A stretch of 12,923 nucleotides of DNA from Dehalococcoidales bacterium (GCA_030628245.1 DAOVRI010000029.1:1-12923); one strand, 5' to 3'; shown: positions 1 through 7,386, numbered from the stretch's first letter. Numbers and translations are program-made. The notes: generated from the letters alone by a model not told the origin.

Positions 1-357
1 GCAGCCGGAGCCGGTATCGCCGCCTTCTACACCCCCACCGGCGTGGGTACGGTTGTGGAGAAGGGTAAGGAGAAAAAGAAATTTGGAAAACAGGAGTATC
101 TCCTGGAGCTCGCTCTCAAGCCCGACTATGCCTTCGTGTATGCCTACAAGGGCGACCGTATGGGTAATCTCCAATGTCGCATGACTGCCCGAAATTACAG
201 TCCGGAGATGTCGGCAGCGGCGAACATTACCATTGCCGCCGTGGAGAACCTGGCGGAGCCCGGTGATATTGATGGGGACATGGTGCATATACCGGGTGTC
301 TACGTTCAGAGGGTGGTGAAAGTAGACAGGCCCACTTACTTCCCGACTATCGACTGA
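1..357 (+). CDS. 3-oxoacid (acetoacetate-type) CoA-transferase, subunit A, C-terminal part
   Basis: Partial gene: the reading frame is open from base 1 and ends at TGA 355-357, so only the last 118 residues are visible. The sequence begins AAGAGIAAFYTPTGVGT, a typical glycine-rich segment of the alpha subunit of class I CoA-transferases (AtoD/ScoA/CtfA family). It ends with the family-like stretch EPGDIDGDMVHIPGVYVQRV. These enzymes move CoA between an acyl-CoA and a free carboxylic acid; the alpha subunit forms an obligate complex with the beta subunit, whose gene follows after 24 bases. The first GTG in view (43-45) is an internal valine, not a start. The exact acid substrate (acetoacetate, butyrate, oxoadipate or other) cannot be read from this fragment. 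Confidence 0.9.
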   Translation, partial: AAGAGIAAFYTPTGVGTVVEKGKEKKKFGKQEYLLELALKPDYAFVYAYKGDRMGNLQCRMTARNYSPEMSAAANITIAAVENLAEPGDIDGDMVHIPGVYVQRVVKVDRPTYFPTID

Positions 358-381
358 TATCCTTAGAGGAGAAAAAAGAGA

Positions 382-1068
382 GTGAATGTAACCAATAAGT
401 TTAAGGGTCTATCCAGGGAATTGATAGCGCTCCGCATCGCCAGTGAGCTTGAGGATGGGAGCTGTGTAAATCTCGGTATCGGCATACCCACCCTGGTCTC
501 CGACTGGATTGAGGGTAGAGATATCGTGCTGCAAGCCGAGCTCGGCATGCTCAATACCGGCCCTCTGGCCGGCAAGGACGAGGTGGAGCAGGACCTCATC
601 AATGCCAGTTGCCAGCCGGTCACCGAGCTGGCGGGTAGCTGCTATTTTTCCGAAAACGAGTCGTTCGCCATGATACGGGGCGGTTACATGGACGTGGCCG
701 TCCTGGGCGCCTTACAGGTCTCAGAAAAGGGCGATTTGGCGGGGTGGCAGAACCCGGGCCGGGGATTGCCGGAGGATATCGGCAATATCGGCGGTTCCAT
801 GGACCTGGCTGTCGGCGCTAAAAAAGTTATTATCGCCATGATGCACATAACCAACGATGGCCAGTACAAGATAGTAAAAGAGTGTTCCTATCCCCTGACA
901 GCGCAGGGGGTGGTTGACCTTATCGTTACCGACTTGGCGGTTATAGAAGTCACTCCGAAAGGTCTTTTACTTAGAGAAGTAGCGTCCGGCCTGACCGCCG
1001 AAGATGTCCAGTCGGTAACCGAGCCGAAATTAATCGTCAGTCCCAAACTTACTGAAATTAAGCTTTAG
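382..1068 (+). CDS. 3-oxoacid CoA-transferase, subunit B
   Basis: A 228-residue protein, normal length for the beta subunit of class I CoA-transferases (AtoA/ScoB/CtfB family). Visible family segments are VNLGIGIPTLV (about 29-39), GGYMDVAVLGALQV (about 99-112), the GGSMDLAVGAKKVI region and, near the C-terminus, VVDLIVTDLAVIEVT. The catalytic glutamate that forms the glutamyl-CoA thioester is expected in an S-E-N-G motif; here the matching place reads QAELGML with Glu53 kept but Ser and Asn replaced by Ala and Leu. The start is GTG at 382, preceded by an AGAGGAG-like ribosome binding site. It sits 24 bases after the alpha subunit gene and is surely co-transcribed with it. The pair should act in the cytoplasm in short-chain acid or ketone-body type metabolism; the substrate is not determined. 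Confidence 0.92.
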   Translation: MNVTNKFKGLSRELIALRIASELEDGSCVNLGIGIPTLVSDWIEGRDIVLQAELGMLNTGPLAGKDEVEQDLINASCQPVTELAGSCYFSENESFAMIRGGYMDVAVLGALQVSEKGDLAGWQNPGRGLPEDIGNIGGSMDLAVGAKKVIIAMMHITNDGQYKIVKECSYPLTAQGVVDLIVTDLAVIEVTPKGLLLREVASGLTAEDVQSVTEPKLIVSPKLTEIKL

Positions 1069-1124
1069 AGCATTTAATAAAATTAGCCCCGAATTTAATG
1101 GTGAACTAAAGGAGGTGTTTGCGC

Positions 1125-1757
1125 GTGCCGTTTACAGTCAGAGCCACATTGATTGCGTTTCTGGGTGATGAAGAGAAATTCCCCTGTCACTTCGGTTATA
1201 AAATCGGTGACCAGATTACCTATGACGGAGAGAGGTTCGAAGGCAGGGTCTGTCCCGGCATGATAGCCGAAATGATGCCTAAAGTCGTAGTCATGATGAA
1301 TAGCGGGAACAAACACTTTGACCGTATCATGTACCGGCACCACGGCGGCCACAGTGTCAAAGACCCGAGTATGAAGAAGTACGATGGAATCGGGTTCCGC
1401 ATGTCGGAGACTCCTCAGTCGATAGATGGTGTGATTTTTCCTCGACTTGGGGAAGGATGGGCTTTTGTCTGCGAGGATGCCAGAACCTCGGCTGTCTTTA
1501 AAATCGAGCCTATCGACCTGGCAACCGGCGGGTACTTTCTTGGTGAGTACCGCAGGCAAATGAGTATACTGGAAAAAATCAAGGCGGAGCCAGGCTTGAC
1601 CGTAGATGACATACTGGGTAAGTATGATGATTTCGAACGGAATACTGTCTATCCCAAACTAACTCCCGACCTGGTGGAGCTTATGCTGGATGAGATGGCT
1701 ACTGTAGGCTATATTGAACTGAAAGATGGGAAGGCTTATCCCGGGAATCGTGAATAA
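1125..1757 (+). CDS. Hypothetical protein with TIGR04076-like N-terminal domain
   Basis: A 210-residue soluble protein. I chose GTG 1125 because AAGGAGG (1109-1115) lies 9 bases upstream; the alternative TTG at 1119 would leave only 3 bases. Residues about 1-60 resemble the small TIGR04076-type domain: a Cys21 followed by FGYKIGDQITYDG, then RVCPGM with Cys43. The middle (about 60-140) has no motif I recognise, though it contains a histidine pair in RHHGGH (71-76). The C-terminal 55 residues (LTVDDILGKY... to VGYIELKDGKAYP) look like a small winged-helix-like or helical domain. It follows the CoA-transferase genes by 56 bases on the same strand and before the first clear terminator, so it is probably part of that transcript. 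No signal peptide or membrane segment is seen. Function unknown; an accessory role to the CoA-transferase is only an inference from position. Confidence 0.75.
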   Translation: MPFTVRATLIAFLGDEEKFPCHFGYKIGDQITYDGERFEGRVCPGMIAEMMPKVVVMMNSGNKHFDRIMYRHHGGHSVKDPSMKKYDGIGFRMSETPQSIDGVIFPRLGEGWAFVCEDARTSAVFKIEPIDLATGGYFLGEYRRQMSILEKIKAEPGLTVDDILGKYDDFERNTVYPKLTPDLVELMLDEMATVGYIELKDGKAYPGNRE

Positions 1758-1794
1758 TCAAGTACATTAACGTCATTTAACGGTTAGAGTTTAC

Positions 1795-1823
1795 GAAAGC
1801 ACAGATTGAAAGGCTGTGCTTTC
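1795..1823 (+). terminator. Probable intrinsic terminator of the CoA-transferase transcript
   Basis: A perfect 10-bp inverted repeat, GAAAGCACAG (1795-1804) and CTGTGCTTTC (1814-1823), with a 9-base loop. It is followed by a weak T-rich tail (TGTTTCC). It lies 38 bases after the stop of the third gene and just before the promoter of the next unit. The short T tract makes termination efficiency uncertain. Confidence 0.6.
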
Positions 1824-1846
1824 TGTTTCCTGCCGCAATTCGCCGG

Positions 1847-1855
1847 TGCTATAAT
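1847..1855 (+). promoter_or_regulatory. Extended -10 promoter for the flavoprotein gene
   Basis: TGCTATAAT (1847-1855) is a perfect extended -10 element (TGnTATAAT). No convincing -35 hexamer is found 17 bases upstream, which fits an extended -10 promoter. Transcription would begin near 1862, about 30 bases before the GTG start at 1893. Confidence 0.6.
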
Positions 1856-1892
1856 GTGGCAATATTGAATATCAGTAGACAGGAGGCAAGAT

Positions 1893-2492
1893 GTGAAGAT
1901 TCTAGGTCTTTCATTCAGTCCGCGGACACAGGGAAACACGGAAATATTACTGGGTGAGGCGCTCGGTGCTGCCCAACAGGAAGGTGCCGAAACGGAATTA
2001 TATTCAATCGCCGGTAAGGATATAAAGCCCTGCGATGGCTGCTGGGCTTGCCGCAAGGCGGGCGAATGTCATATCAAGGACGATATGCAGGAACTCTATT
2101 TGAAGCTGCTGGAAGCCGACGGCATTATCTTCGGCACGCCGGTATATTTCTATAACATGACAGGGCAGGGTAAGACGGTCATCGACCGGACGATTGCGCT
2201 GGGTCAACCCGGAAGAAATCTGGCCAACAAGGTCGGAGGCGTAATAGCCGTGGCCGGCAGCTTTGGACTCGTCGATGCCGTGAAGGACCTGTATTTCTAC
2301 ATGATTACACGCCGGATGCTCCCGGCCAGCTTTATCGCCGCTTACGCGGGCGGTAAAGGCGACGTTAAGAATCTGGAGAAGTGCCTGCAGGCAACCCGCG
2401 AGCTGGGACAGGAAATGGTGCAGATAGCCGCCAGGAAATTCGAGTATCCGTCCGGTGGGACGCACATCGCCTACGGCACCCATACACGCTAG
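1893..2492 (+). CDS. Iron-sulfur flavoprotein (NADPH-dependent FMN reductase/flavodoxin-like)
   Basis: A 199-residue cytoplasmic protein. The N-terminus MKILGLSFSPRTQGNTE matches the FMN-phosphate loop of the flavodoxin-like FMN reductase family (S-P-R-x-x-G-N-T). Four cysteines, Cys47, Cys50, Cys53 and Cys59 (CDGCWACRKAGEC), give the compact CX2CX2CX5C motif that holds a 4Fe-4S cluster in archaeal and anaerobe iron-sulfur flavoproteins. The segment DGIIFGTPVYFYNMTGQ (about 76-92) is the second flavin-contact region. Such proteins pass electrons from ferredoxin or NAD(P)H, often in oxygen or redox stress responses of anaerobes. Start is GTG 1893 with AGGAGG at 1881-1886, 6 bases upstream; the ATG two bases earlier is followed at once by a stop. 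The next gene starts 10 bases after its stop, so the two form one unit. Confidence 0.9.
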   Translation: MKILGLSFSPRTQGNTEILLGEALGAAQQEGAETELYSIAGKDIKPCDGCWACRKAGECHIKDDMQELYLKLLEADGIIFGTPVYFYNMTGQGKTVIDRTIALGQPGRNLANKVGGVIAVAGSFGLVDAVKDLYFYMITRRMLPASFIAAYAGGKGDVKNLEKCLQATRELGQEMVQIAARKFEYPSGGTHIAYGTHTR

Positions 2493-2502
2493 GAGTGAGA
2501 AA

Positions 2503-2952
2503 ATGGATGAAATATTAATCGCTCCCTGCGGCATGAACTGCGGTATATGCTCCGGTTATCTTGCTCTGAAAAACGATGTCAAGAGCAAGGGTATAAAAAT
2601 GGGATACTGCGCCGGCTGCCGTCCCAGGGGTAAGAACTGCGCTTTCTTGAAGAAGAGATGTAATTTACTCATGAGCGGGCAGGTACAATACTGCTACGAG
2701 TGTGACGAGTTTCCCTGCAAGCATTTAAATCATATTGATAAACGTTATAGAGAACGTTACCGGATGAGCATGGTTGAGAATCTTGAGTATATCAAAGAGA
2801 ACGGCATGGAGGCGTTTCTGGAGAAGGAAGAGGAAAAATGGAAATGCCCGGAATGCGGGGCGGTGATATGCTGCCACAACGGCATCTGCTTTAATTGCGG
2901 ACTGGAGCAGCTAAAGAAGAAGAAGCAACTGTACAGGTGGGAGAAGGATTAA
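2503..2952 (+). CDS. DUF3795-type cysteine-rich zinc-ribbon protein
   Basis: A 149-residue protein with 16 cysteines. The N-terminal half has the arrangement of DUF3795 proteins: APCGMNCGICSGYL with Cys9, Cys13 and Cys16, then YCAGC (36, 39), Cys46, Cys53, and YCYECDEFPC (64, 67, 72). The C-terminus adds a separate zinc-ribbon-like knuckle pair, CPEC (115-118) and CFNC (129-132). I chose ATG 2503 because GGAG at 2492-2495 is well placed; the in-frame start at 2455 would overlap the flavoprotein gene by 38 bases. No membrane segment. The family has no established reaction; the cysteine pattern suggests metal binding. Its tight linkage to an iron-sulfur flavoprotein makes a redox partnership possible, but that is inference. 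Confidence 0.85.
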   Translation: MDEILIAPCGMNCGICSGYLALKNDVKSKGIKMGYCAGCRPRGKNCAFLKKRCNLLMSGQVQYCYECDEFPCKHLNHIDKRYRERYRMSMVENLEYIKENGMEAFLEKEEEKWKCPECGAVICCHNGICFNCGLEQLKKKKQLYRWEKD

Positions 2953-3009
2953 CGAGAATAAACAATCCCCGGGACTGACTCGTACCTGGTGCTGTATATA
3001 TCAATCGAG

Positions 3010-3762
3010 CTATTTTCCCCTTGATTTATCCGTCAGAGCCACGTAGGCTACCGGTGGGGTCTTGGATTCGTCCAGTTTTAACGTAAACTTACTCGGATAA
3101 TCTTTAATCAGCGACTGTAATTTCTGGTGGCCGAATTCCCGGGGGTCGAATGCCGGATTGAGCTTACGGAGGGCCGTACCCATTGCCGAAAGGTACACCC
3201 ACTCCTCTTCTTTGGCGGCCATCTCAAAGCCCTGGAGTAGCAGCGGAAGGGCGCTGGTTGAGTCCGCTTTCTCTTCTTTCTTCTTTCTTCTACTCGTCCG
3301 CCTCTTGGGTTCTTTGGTGGAAGCGAGGTTTTCGCAGTAGATAAACTGGGCGCAGGCATTGATGAAGGCTTCCGGAGTCTTTTTCTCGCCCACGCCGATG
3401 ACGAAGAGCCCTGCCTCGGTGATTCTCGTTGCCAGCCGGGTGTAATCGCTATCGCTGGAAACGATGCAAAAACCATCGACATTGTGGCTGTGCAGCAGGT
3501 CCATTGCATTGATTATCAGGGCGCTGTCCGTCGCGTTCTTGCCGATAGTATATCTGAACTGCTGCATCGGTTGAATCGCGTACTTATGAAGGGAGTTCTT
3601 CCAGCTGTTCATACTGGTGGTAGTCCAGTCCCCGTATATCCTTTTGATGGTAATCAGCCCCACTTTGCTGACTTCGGTTAGAATCTGGGGGAGGAGGGAT
3701 GCCTGTGCGTTATCGCCGTCTATCAAGACGGCGAATTTTAGTTGCTCGGATTGTTCGTTCAT
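3010..3762 (-). CDS. NYN-domain ribonuclease (LabA/DUF88-like) with C-terminal LOTUS/OST-HTH-like domain
   Basis: A 250-residue protein. Residues about 8-145 form a NYN/PIN-like nuclease domain: FAVLIDGDNAQ (Asp15, Asp17), NATDSALIINAMDLL (Asp79) and FCIVSSDSDY (Asp104, Asp106) supply the acidic metal-binding residues. A basic, charged linker follows (KRRTSRRKKKEEK, about 153-165). Residues about 172-245 resemble an OST-HTH/LOTUS RNA-binding domain. This pairing is common among bacterial DUF88/LabA proteins, which are predicted to cleave or sense RNA; the target is unknown. I start it at the ATG read from 3762, preceded by GAAGGTGG-like ribosome binding sequence. A longer frame exists to 3834, but its first residues come from the tRNA-Asn gene and are not credible. 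It lies 45 bases downstream of the tRNA and has no obvious promoter of its own. Confidence 0.88.
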   Translation of the reverse strand: MNEQSEQLKFAVLIDGDNAQASLLPQILTEVSKVGLITIKRIYGDWTTTSMNSWKNSLHKYAIQPMQQFRYTIGKNATDSALIINAMDLLHSHNVDGFCIVSSDSDYTRLATRITEAGLFVIGVGEKKTPEAFINACAQFIYCENLASTKEPKRRTSRRKKKEEKADSTSALPLLLQGFEMAAKEEEWVYLSAMGTALRKLNPAFDPREFGHQKLQSLIKDYPSKFTLKLDESKTPPVAYVALTDKSRGK

Positions 3763-3807
3763 TTTTACCACCTTCTTCCGGTTCTGACAAACGAAAAGAG
3801 GAAATTC

Positions 3808-3882
3808 TGGCTCCCCGACATGGATTCGAACCATGAACCTAGCGGTTAACAGCCGCTCGCTCTACCGTTGAGCTATCGGGGA
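3808..3882 (-). tRNA. tRNA-Asn (anticodon GTT)
   Basis: Reading the minus strand, the 7-bp acceptor stem TCCCCGA/TCGGGGA (3876-3882 with 3812-3818) closes a normal cloverleaf. The anticodon stem AGCGG/CCGCT encloses loop CTGTTAA, so the anticodon is GTT (Asn). The T arm contains GGTTCGAATCC. The discriminator G is at 3811 and a genomically encoded CCA occupies 3808-3810. The NYN nuclease gene follows 45 bases downstream on the same strand. Confidence 0.96.
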
Positions 3883-3903
3883 ACGTTCTCTGCAATCCTA
3901 ATT

Positions 3904-3932
3904 ATTATCGCTTTTTCCCGCTTTCAAGTCAA
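3904..3932 (-). promoter_or_regulatory. sigma70-type promoter for tRNA-Asn
   Basis: On the minus strand, TTGACT (3932-3927) is separated by exactly 17 bases from GATAAT (3909-3904). Transcription should begin near 3897, about 15 bases before the tRNA. It probably also serves the NYN nuclease gene downstream. Confidence 0.7.
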
Positions 3933-3963
3933 GCCTGTAAAGCTACCCACGCGTGTAGAAAGC

Positions 3964-3972
3964 TGTTATAAT
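3964..3972 (+). promoter_or_regulatory. Extended -10 promoter for the rhomboid gene
   Basis: TGTTATAAT (3964-3972) is a perfect extended -10 element. No good -35 sequence is present. Transcription would start near 3979, about 26 bases ahead of the TTG start codon. It is divergent from the tRNA-Asn promoter. Confidence 0.6.
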
Positions 3973-4004
3973 GAGTATAGAGATATCTGTTATGGAGTTG
4001 ATAA

Positions 4005-4685
4005 TTGCCGTTAAGCGATAGAGATTATACGAGGCCTTCTCCTCCCCCGGCGAGGAGACCCAGGGATTACGGCGGTTTTAATCTGAGTCCCGTATGGATA
4101 ATAATCATCGCCAATCTGATGTTTTTCGTGGCCATTCTTGTTTCTGGCGAGGGAAGGTATCCTTTCGGTGAGTATCATGAAGTTATCAGCGACAGGTTTA
4201 CCTATTACATGGGGTTGATACCGTATTACTTCCCCAGCCGACCATGGACTATACTCACCAGTATGTTCATACATAGTGGTTTTGGACATATCCTCGGTAA
4301 TATGATAACCCTTTATTTTTTCGGCTCTTTCTTACACCGATTGATAGGAAGTAGCAGGTTTCTCCTCGTCTACTTCGTTGGCGGTATTGTAGGTAACGTC
4401 CTGTACTTGCTCCTGGGAGACTCTCTGTCCATAGTCGTTGGTGCCTCTGGAGCTGTCTATGCCATAGCGGGCGTTCTGGTGGTGATGATGCCCAGATTAA
4501 CGGTTCGGCTGTATTTTATTATCCCGATGCCTCTCTGGGTTGTGGTTCTCTTGTTTTTTGTTATCTGGTCGATACCGGGTTTCATACCGAACATAGCCTG
4601 GCAGGCCCACCTGGGCGGGCTGGCCGTCGGCCTGGTCGCCGGCTATTTCTACAGGAGAAGAATGCGCTACATCTTTTACCGTTAG
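4005..4685 (+). CDS. Rhomboid family intramembrane serine protease
   Basis: A 226-residue membrane protein with about six hydrophobic segments. The hallmark motif VVGASGAVYAIAG places the catalytic serine at Ser148 (GxSG), and AHLGGLAVGLVAG gives the catalytic His202 in the last helix. FIHSGFGHILGN contains the H-x-x-x-N pair (His95, Asn99) that shapes the oxyanion site. The first 25 residues are proline- and arginine-rich and presumably cytoplasmic. Rhomboids cleave transmembrane substrates inside the bilayer; the substrate here is unknown. Start is TTG 4005 with GGAG at 3994-3997; an ATG at 3992 opens a 9-codon frame only. The gene appears to be monocistronic, followed by the promoter of the tRNA-tuf block. 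Confidence 0.92.
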   Translation: MPLSDRDYTRPSPPPARRPRDYGGFNLSPVWIIIIANLMFFVAILVSGEGRYPFGEYHEVISDRFTYYMGLIPYYFPSRPWTILTSMFIHSGFGHILGNMITLYFFGSFLHRLIGSSRFLLVYFVGGIVGNVLYLLLGDSLSIVVGASGAVYAIAGVLVVMMPRLTVRLYFIIPMPLWVVVLLFFVIWSIPGFIPNIAWQAHLGGLAVGLVAGYFYRRRMRYIFYR

Positions 4686-4710
4686 CGTACCCGCGCTGTA
4701 CACGCGCAGC

Positions 4711-4739
4711 TTGACTTTTACGTTCGCCGTTCTTATAAT
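4711..4739 (+). promoter_or_regulatory. Strong sigma70-type promoter for the tRNA-tuf block
   Basis: TTGACT (4711-4716), a 17-base spacer and a perfect TATAAT (4734-4739). The start point is expected near 4746, about 33 bases ahead of tRNA-Thr(TGT). It lies in the 93-base gap after the rhomboid gene, which holds nothing else I can identify. Confidence 0.75.
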
Positions 4740-4778
4740 ACTTAAGTTACCCTATTATTTTATTGTGTTGAGAATTAT

Positions 4779-4851
4779 GCCCGAGTGGCGCAATGGAAGC
4801 GCAACCGACTTGTAATCGGTAGGTTGAAGGGTTCGAATCCCTCCTCGGGCT
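4779..4851 (+). tRNA. tRNA-Thr (anticodon TGT)
   Basis: Acceptor stem GCCCGAG/CTCGGGC (4779-4785 with 4844-4850). The anticodon stem ACCGA/TCGGT encloses loop CTTGTAA, giving anticodon TGT at 4811-4813 (Thr). T arm includes GGTTCGAATCC; discriminator T at 4851. CCA is not encoded. First of three tRNA genes ahead of tuf. Confidence 0.96.
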
Positions 4852-4876
4852 GGGTTTGAAGTGGTGGACTGCGCCG

Positions 4877-4963
4877 GGAGGGGTGCCGGAGTGGTTAATC
4901 GGAGCAGACTGTAAATCTGCCGCCCTAAGGGCTACGCAGGTTCGAATCCTGCCCCCTCCACCA
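4877..4963 (+). tRNA. tRNA-Tyr (anticodon GTA)
   Basis: Acceptor stem GGAGGGG/CCCCTCC (4877-4883 with 4953-4959), discriminator A at 4960 and encoded CCA at 4961-4963. The anticodon stem GCAGA/TCTGC encloses loop CTGTAAA, anticodon GTA at 4911-4913. A long variable arm (class II tRNA, about 4919-4936) is present, as expected for bacterial tRNA-Tyr. Confidence 0.96.
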
Positions 4964-4990
4964 TAATGTAAGTCCAATATTATAAAAGTA

Positions 4991-5020
4991 TAGACAAATA
5001 GTCATAAATATCTGTATAAT
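4991..5020 (+). promoter_or_regulatory. Internal sigma70-type promoter ahead of tRNA-Thr(GGT)-tuf
   Basis: TAGACA (4991-4996, 5 of 6 to consensus), an 18-base spacer and perfect TATAAT (5015-5020), in a locally AT-rich gap between tRNA-Tyr and tRNA-Thr(GGT). The start would be near 5027, only a few bases before the tRNA. It would give tuf and the downstream genes extra transcription independent of the first two tRNAs. Confidence 0.65.
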
Positions 5021-5029
5021 AAAACAGGC

Positions 5030-5102
5030 GCCCACATAGCTCAGTCGGTAGAGCACATTCTTGGTAAGAATGGGGTCATCGGTTCGAATCCGATTGTGGG
5101 CT
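5030..5102 (+). tRNA. tRNA-Thr (anticodon GGT)
   Basis: Acceptor stem GCCCACA/TGTGGGC (5030-5036 with 5095-5101), discriminator T at 5102, no encoded CCA. The anticodon stem CATTC/GAATG encloses loop TTGGTAA; anticodon GGT at 5063-5065 (Thr). It ends only 20 bases before the tuf start codon, so tRNA 3' processing must separate it from the tuf mRNA just ahead of its ribosome binding site. Confidence 0.96.
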
Positions 5103-5122
5103 CGGAATAAAGGGAGGTTGAA

Positions 5123-6325
<1,203 letters not shown>

Positions 6326-6328
6326 ATT

Positions 6329-6496
6329 ATGGCCAAGAAAGCTGAAGCACGGGGTGTGATTTACCTTGCCTGTACCGAGTGCAAGGAGCGGACCTATACG
6401 ACAACTAAAAACAGGAGAAACGATACGCAGCGTTTAGAGCTTAACAAGTATTGCCCCCGCTGCCGCACACATCGACTGCATCGGGAGGCAAAGTAG
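6329..6496 (+). CDS. rpmG: 50S ribosomal protein L33 (zinc-binding form)
   Basis: A 55-residue gene, MAKKAEARGVIYLACTECKE onward. The two CxxC pairs, Cys15/Cys18 and Cys42/Cys45, form the zinc ribbon of the C+ type of L33, and the segment with RTYTTTKNRRN followed by LELNKYCPRC is characteristic. ATG 6329 lies 3 bases after the tuf stop, with no clear ribosome binding site, so it is probably translated by coupling to tuf. It precedes secE, the classical bacterial order. Confidence 0.95.
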   Translation: MAKKAEARGVIYLACTECKERTYTTTKNRRNDTQRLELNKYCPRCRTHRLHREAK

Positions 6497-6529
6497 CCAG
6501 GCGCTGCTATTAAGCGGAAGTAATCGACG

Positions 6530-6748
6530 ATGACGCATCAGACGACAACCAAGCGAAGAGGCTTTAAGCTATTCAATTACGTTAGCGAGATTGTCAATGA
6601 GCTGAAAAAGGTAGTCTGGCTCACCAGGAGAGAGGTCGCGTACTTAACGGGACTGGTACTGATTGTTACCATTATTGCGGGCATCGTTCTGGGAGCTATT
6701 GATTTCGGTTTCACTGAACTCGTGAACAGAGTATTCGTGGGTGGATAA
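6530..6748 (+). CDS. secE: Preprotein translocase subunit SecE
   Basis: A 72-residue single-span SecE. The amphipathic segment FNYVSEIVNELKKVVWLTRREV (shown here as two parts, about residues 15-36) contains the conserved ELKKVVWLTR core, and one transmembrane helix follows (about 37-60). SecE clamps SecY in the inner-membrane protein channel. The position between rpmG and nusG is the standard bacterial order. A weak GGAAG ribosome binding sequence lies at 6516-6520. Confidence 0.95.
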   Translation: MTHQTTTKRRGFKLFNYVSEIVNELKKVVWLTRREVAYLTGLVLIVTIIAGIVLGAIDFGFTELVNRVFVGG

Positions 6749-6750
6749 AA

Positions 6751-6806
6751 GATTGTCTCCCGGATTGAATTGAGGTCGTCTGATGTAGGGGACAGTCATT
6801 GTTTTT
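6751..6806 (+). terminator. Terminator-like hairpin between secE and nusG
   Basis: GATTGTCTCC (6751-6760) can pair over ten contiguous positions, two of them G-U, with GGGGACAGTC (6788-6797). The T-rich run ATTGTTTTTC follows immediately. The 27-base loop makes it weaker than a classical terminator. It could reduce transcription into nusG-rplKA, or act as a processing site; the sequence alone does not decide. Confidence 0.4.
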
Positions 6807-6834
6807 CCCAAAAATTCAGGTAGTGAGGTTATTT

Positions 6835-7368
6835 GTGGCGGAGAATGACAAAAACTGGTACGTGATTCATACCTATTCCGGGCATGAAGAGCGGGTCAAG
6901 AAGAACCTGGAGCAGCGTATTAAGTTCATGGACTCCGGGAACGAAATTACCCAGGTGGTGATACCCACCGAGGATGAGATTGAGGTCAAGGGTGGACGCC
7001 GCCGCACAGTGACCAAGAAAATATTGCCCGGTTATGTCCTGGTCCAGATGAGGATGGATGAAACCAGCTGGAGCGTCGTTCGTAATACTCCGGGTGTTAC
7101 CGGTTTTGTCGGCAGCGGCAACACACCGACGCCACTGCAGGAGAAAGAGGTTGGTGAGATTCTGAAACAGATGACGTCCGAGACTCCCAAGGTCAAGATT
7201 GGCTTCCGCAAGGGGCAGAGCGTCAGGGTTACTGACGGCCCGTTTATTGATTTCGTGGGTGTCGTCGATGAGATAAACATGGGAAAAGGCAAAGTCAAGG
7301 TGCTTCTCTCCTTATTCGGTCAGGAAACGCCGGTGGAGCTTGACTTATTACAGATAGACAAACTGTGA
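6835..7368 (+). CDS. nusG: Transcription termination/antitermination factor NusG
   Basis: A 177-residue NusG of normal length. The NGN domain (about 7-115) shows WYVIHTYSGHEERVKKNL, then LPGYVLVQM and VRNTPGVTGFVG. The KOW domain (about 125-177) shows KGQSVRVTDGPF and GKVKVLLSLFGQETPVEL. NusG binds RNA polymerase, aids processive elongation and links it to Rho or to ribosomal protein S10. I start it at GTG 6835, preceded by GTGAGG at 6 bases; the upstream TTG at 6799 would add twelve residues that are not family-like. Followed after 18 bases by rplK. Confidence 0.96.
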   Translation: MAENDKNWYVIHTYSGHEERVKKNLEQRIKFMDSGNEITQVVIPTEDEIEVKGGRRRTVTKKILPGYVLVQMRMDETSWSVVRNTPGVTGFVGSGNTPTPLQEKEVGEILKQMTSETPKVKIGFRKGQSVRVTDGPFIDFVGVVDEINMGKGKVKVLLSLFGQETPVELDLLQIDKL

Positions 7369-7386
7369 TGTTTCCGGAGATACAGA

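Noticed and set aside
3763..3834. N-terminal extension of the NYN nuclease
   Set aside because: The added residues (MVRIHVGEPEFPL) are the translated tRNA-Asn 3' half, a common annotation artefact.
3992..4021. A 9-codon ATG frame just ahead of the rhomboid start
   Set aside because: No ribosome binding site of its own; the TATGGAG stretch is the ribosome binding site for TTG 4005. Could act as a leader peptide, but nothing supports that.
4693..4707. GCGC-TGTACAC-GCGC near-palindrome upstream of the tRNA promoter
   Set aside because: Only 4 bp of true pairing; the central part is not symmetric. Not enough for an operator or terminator call.
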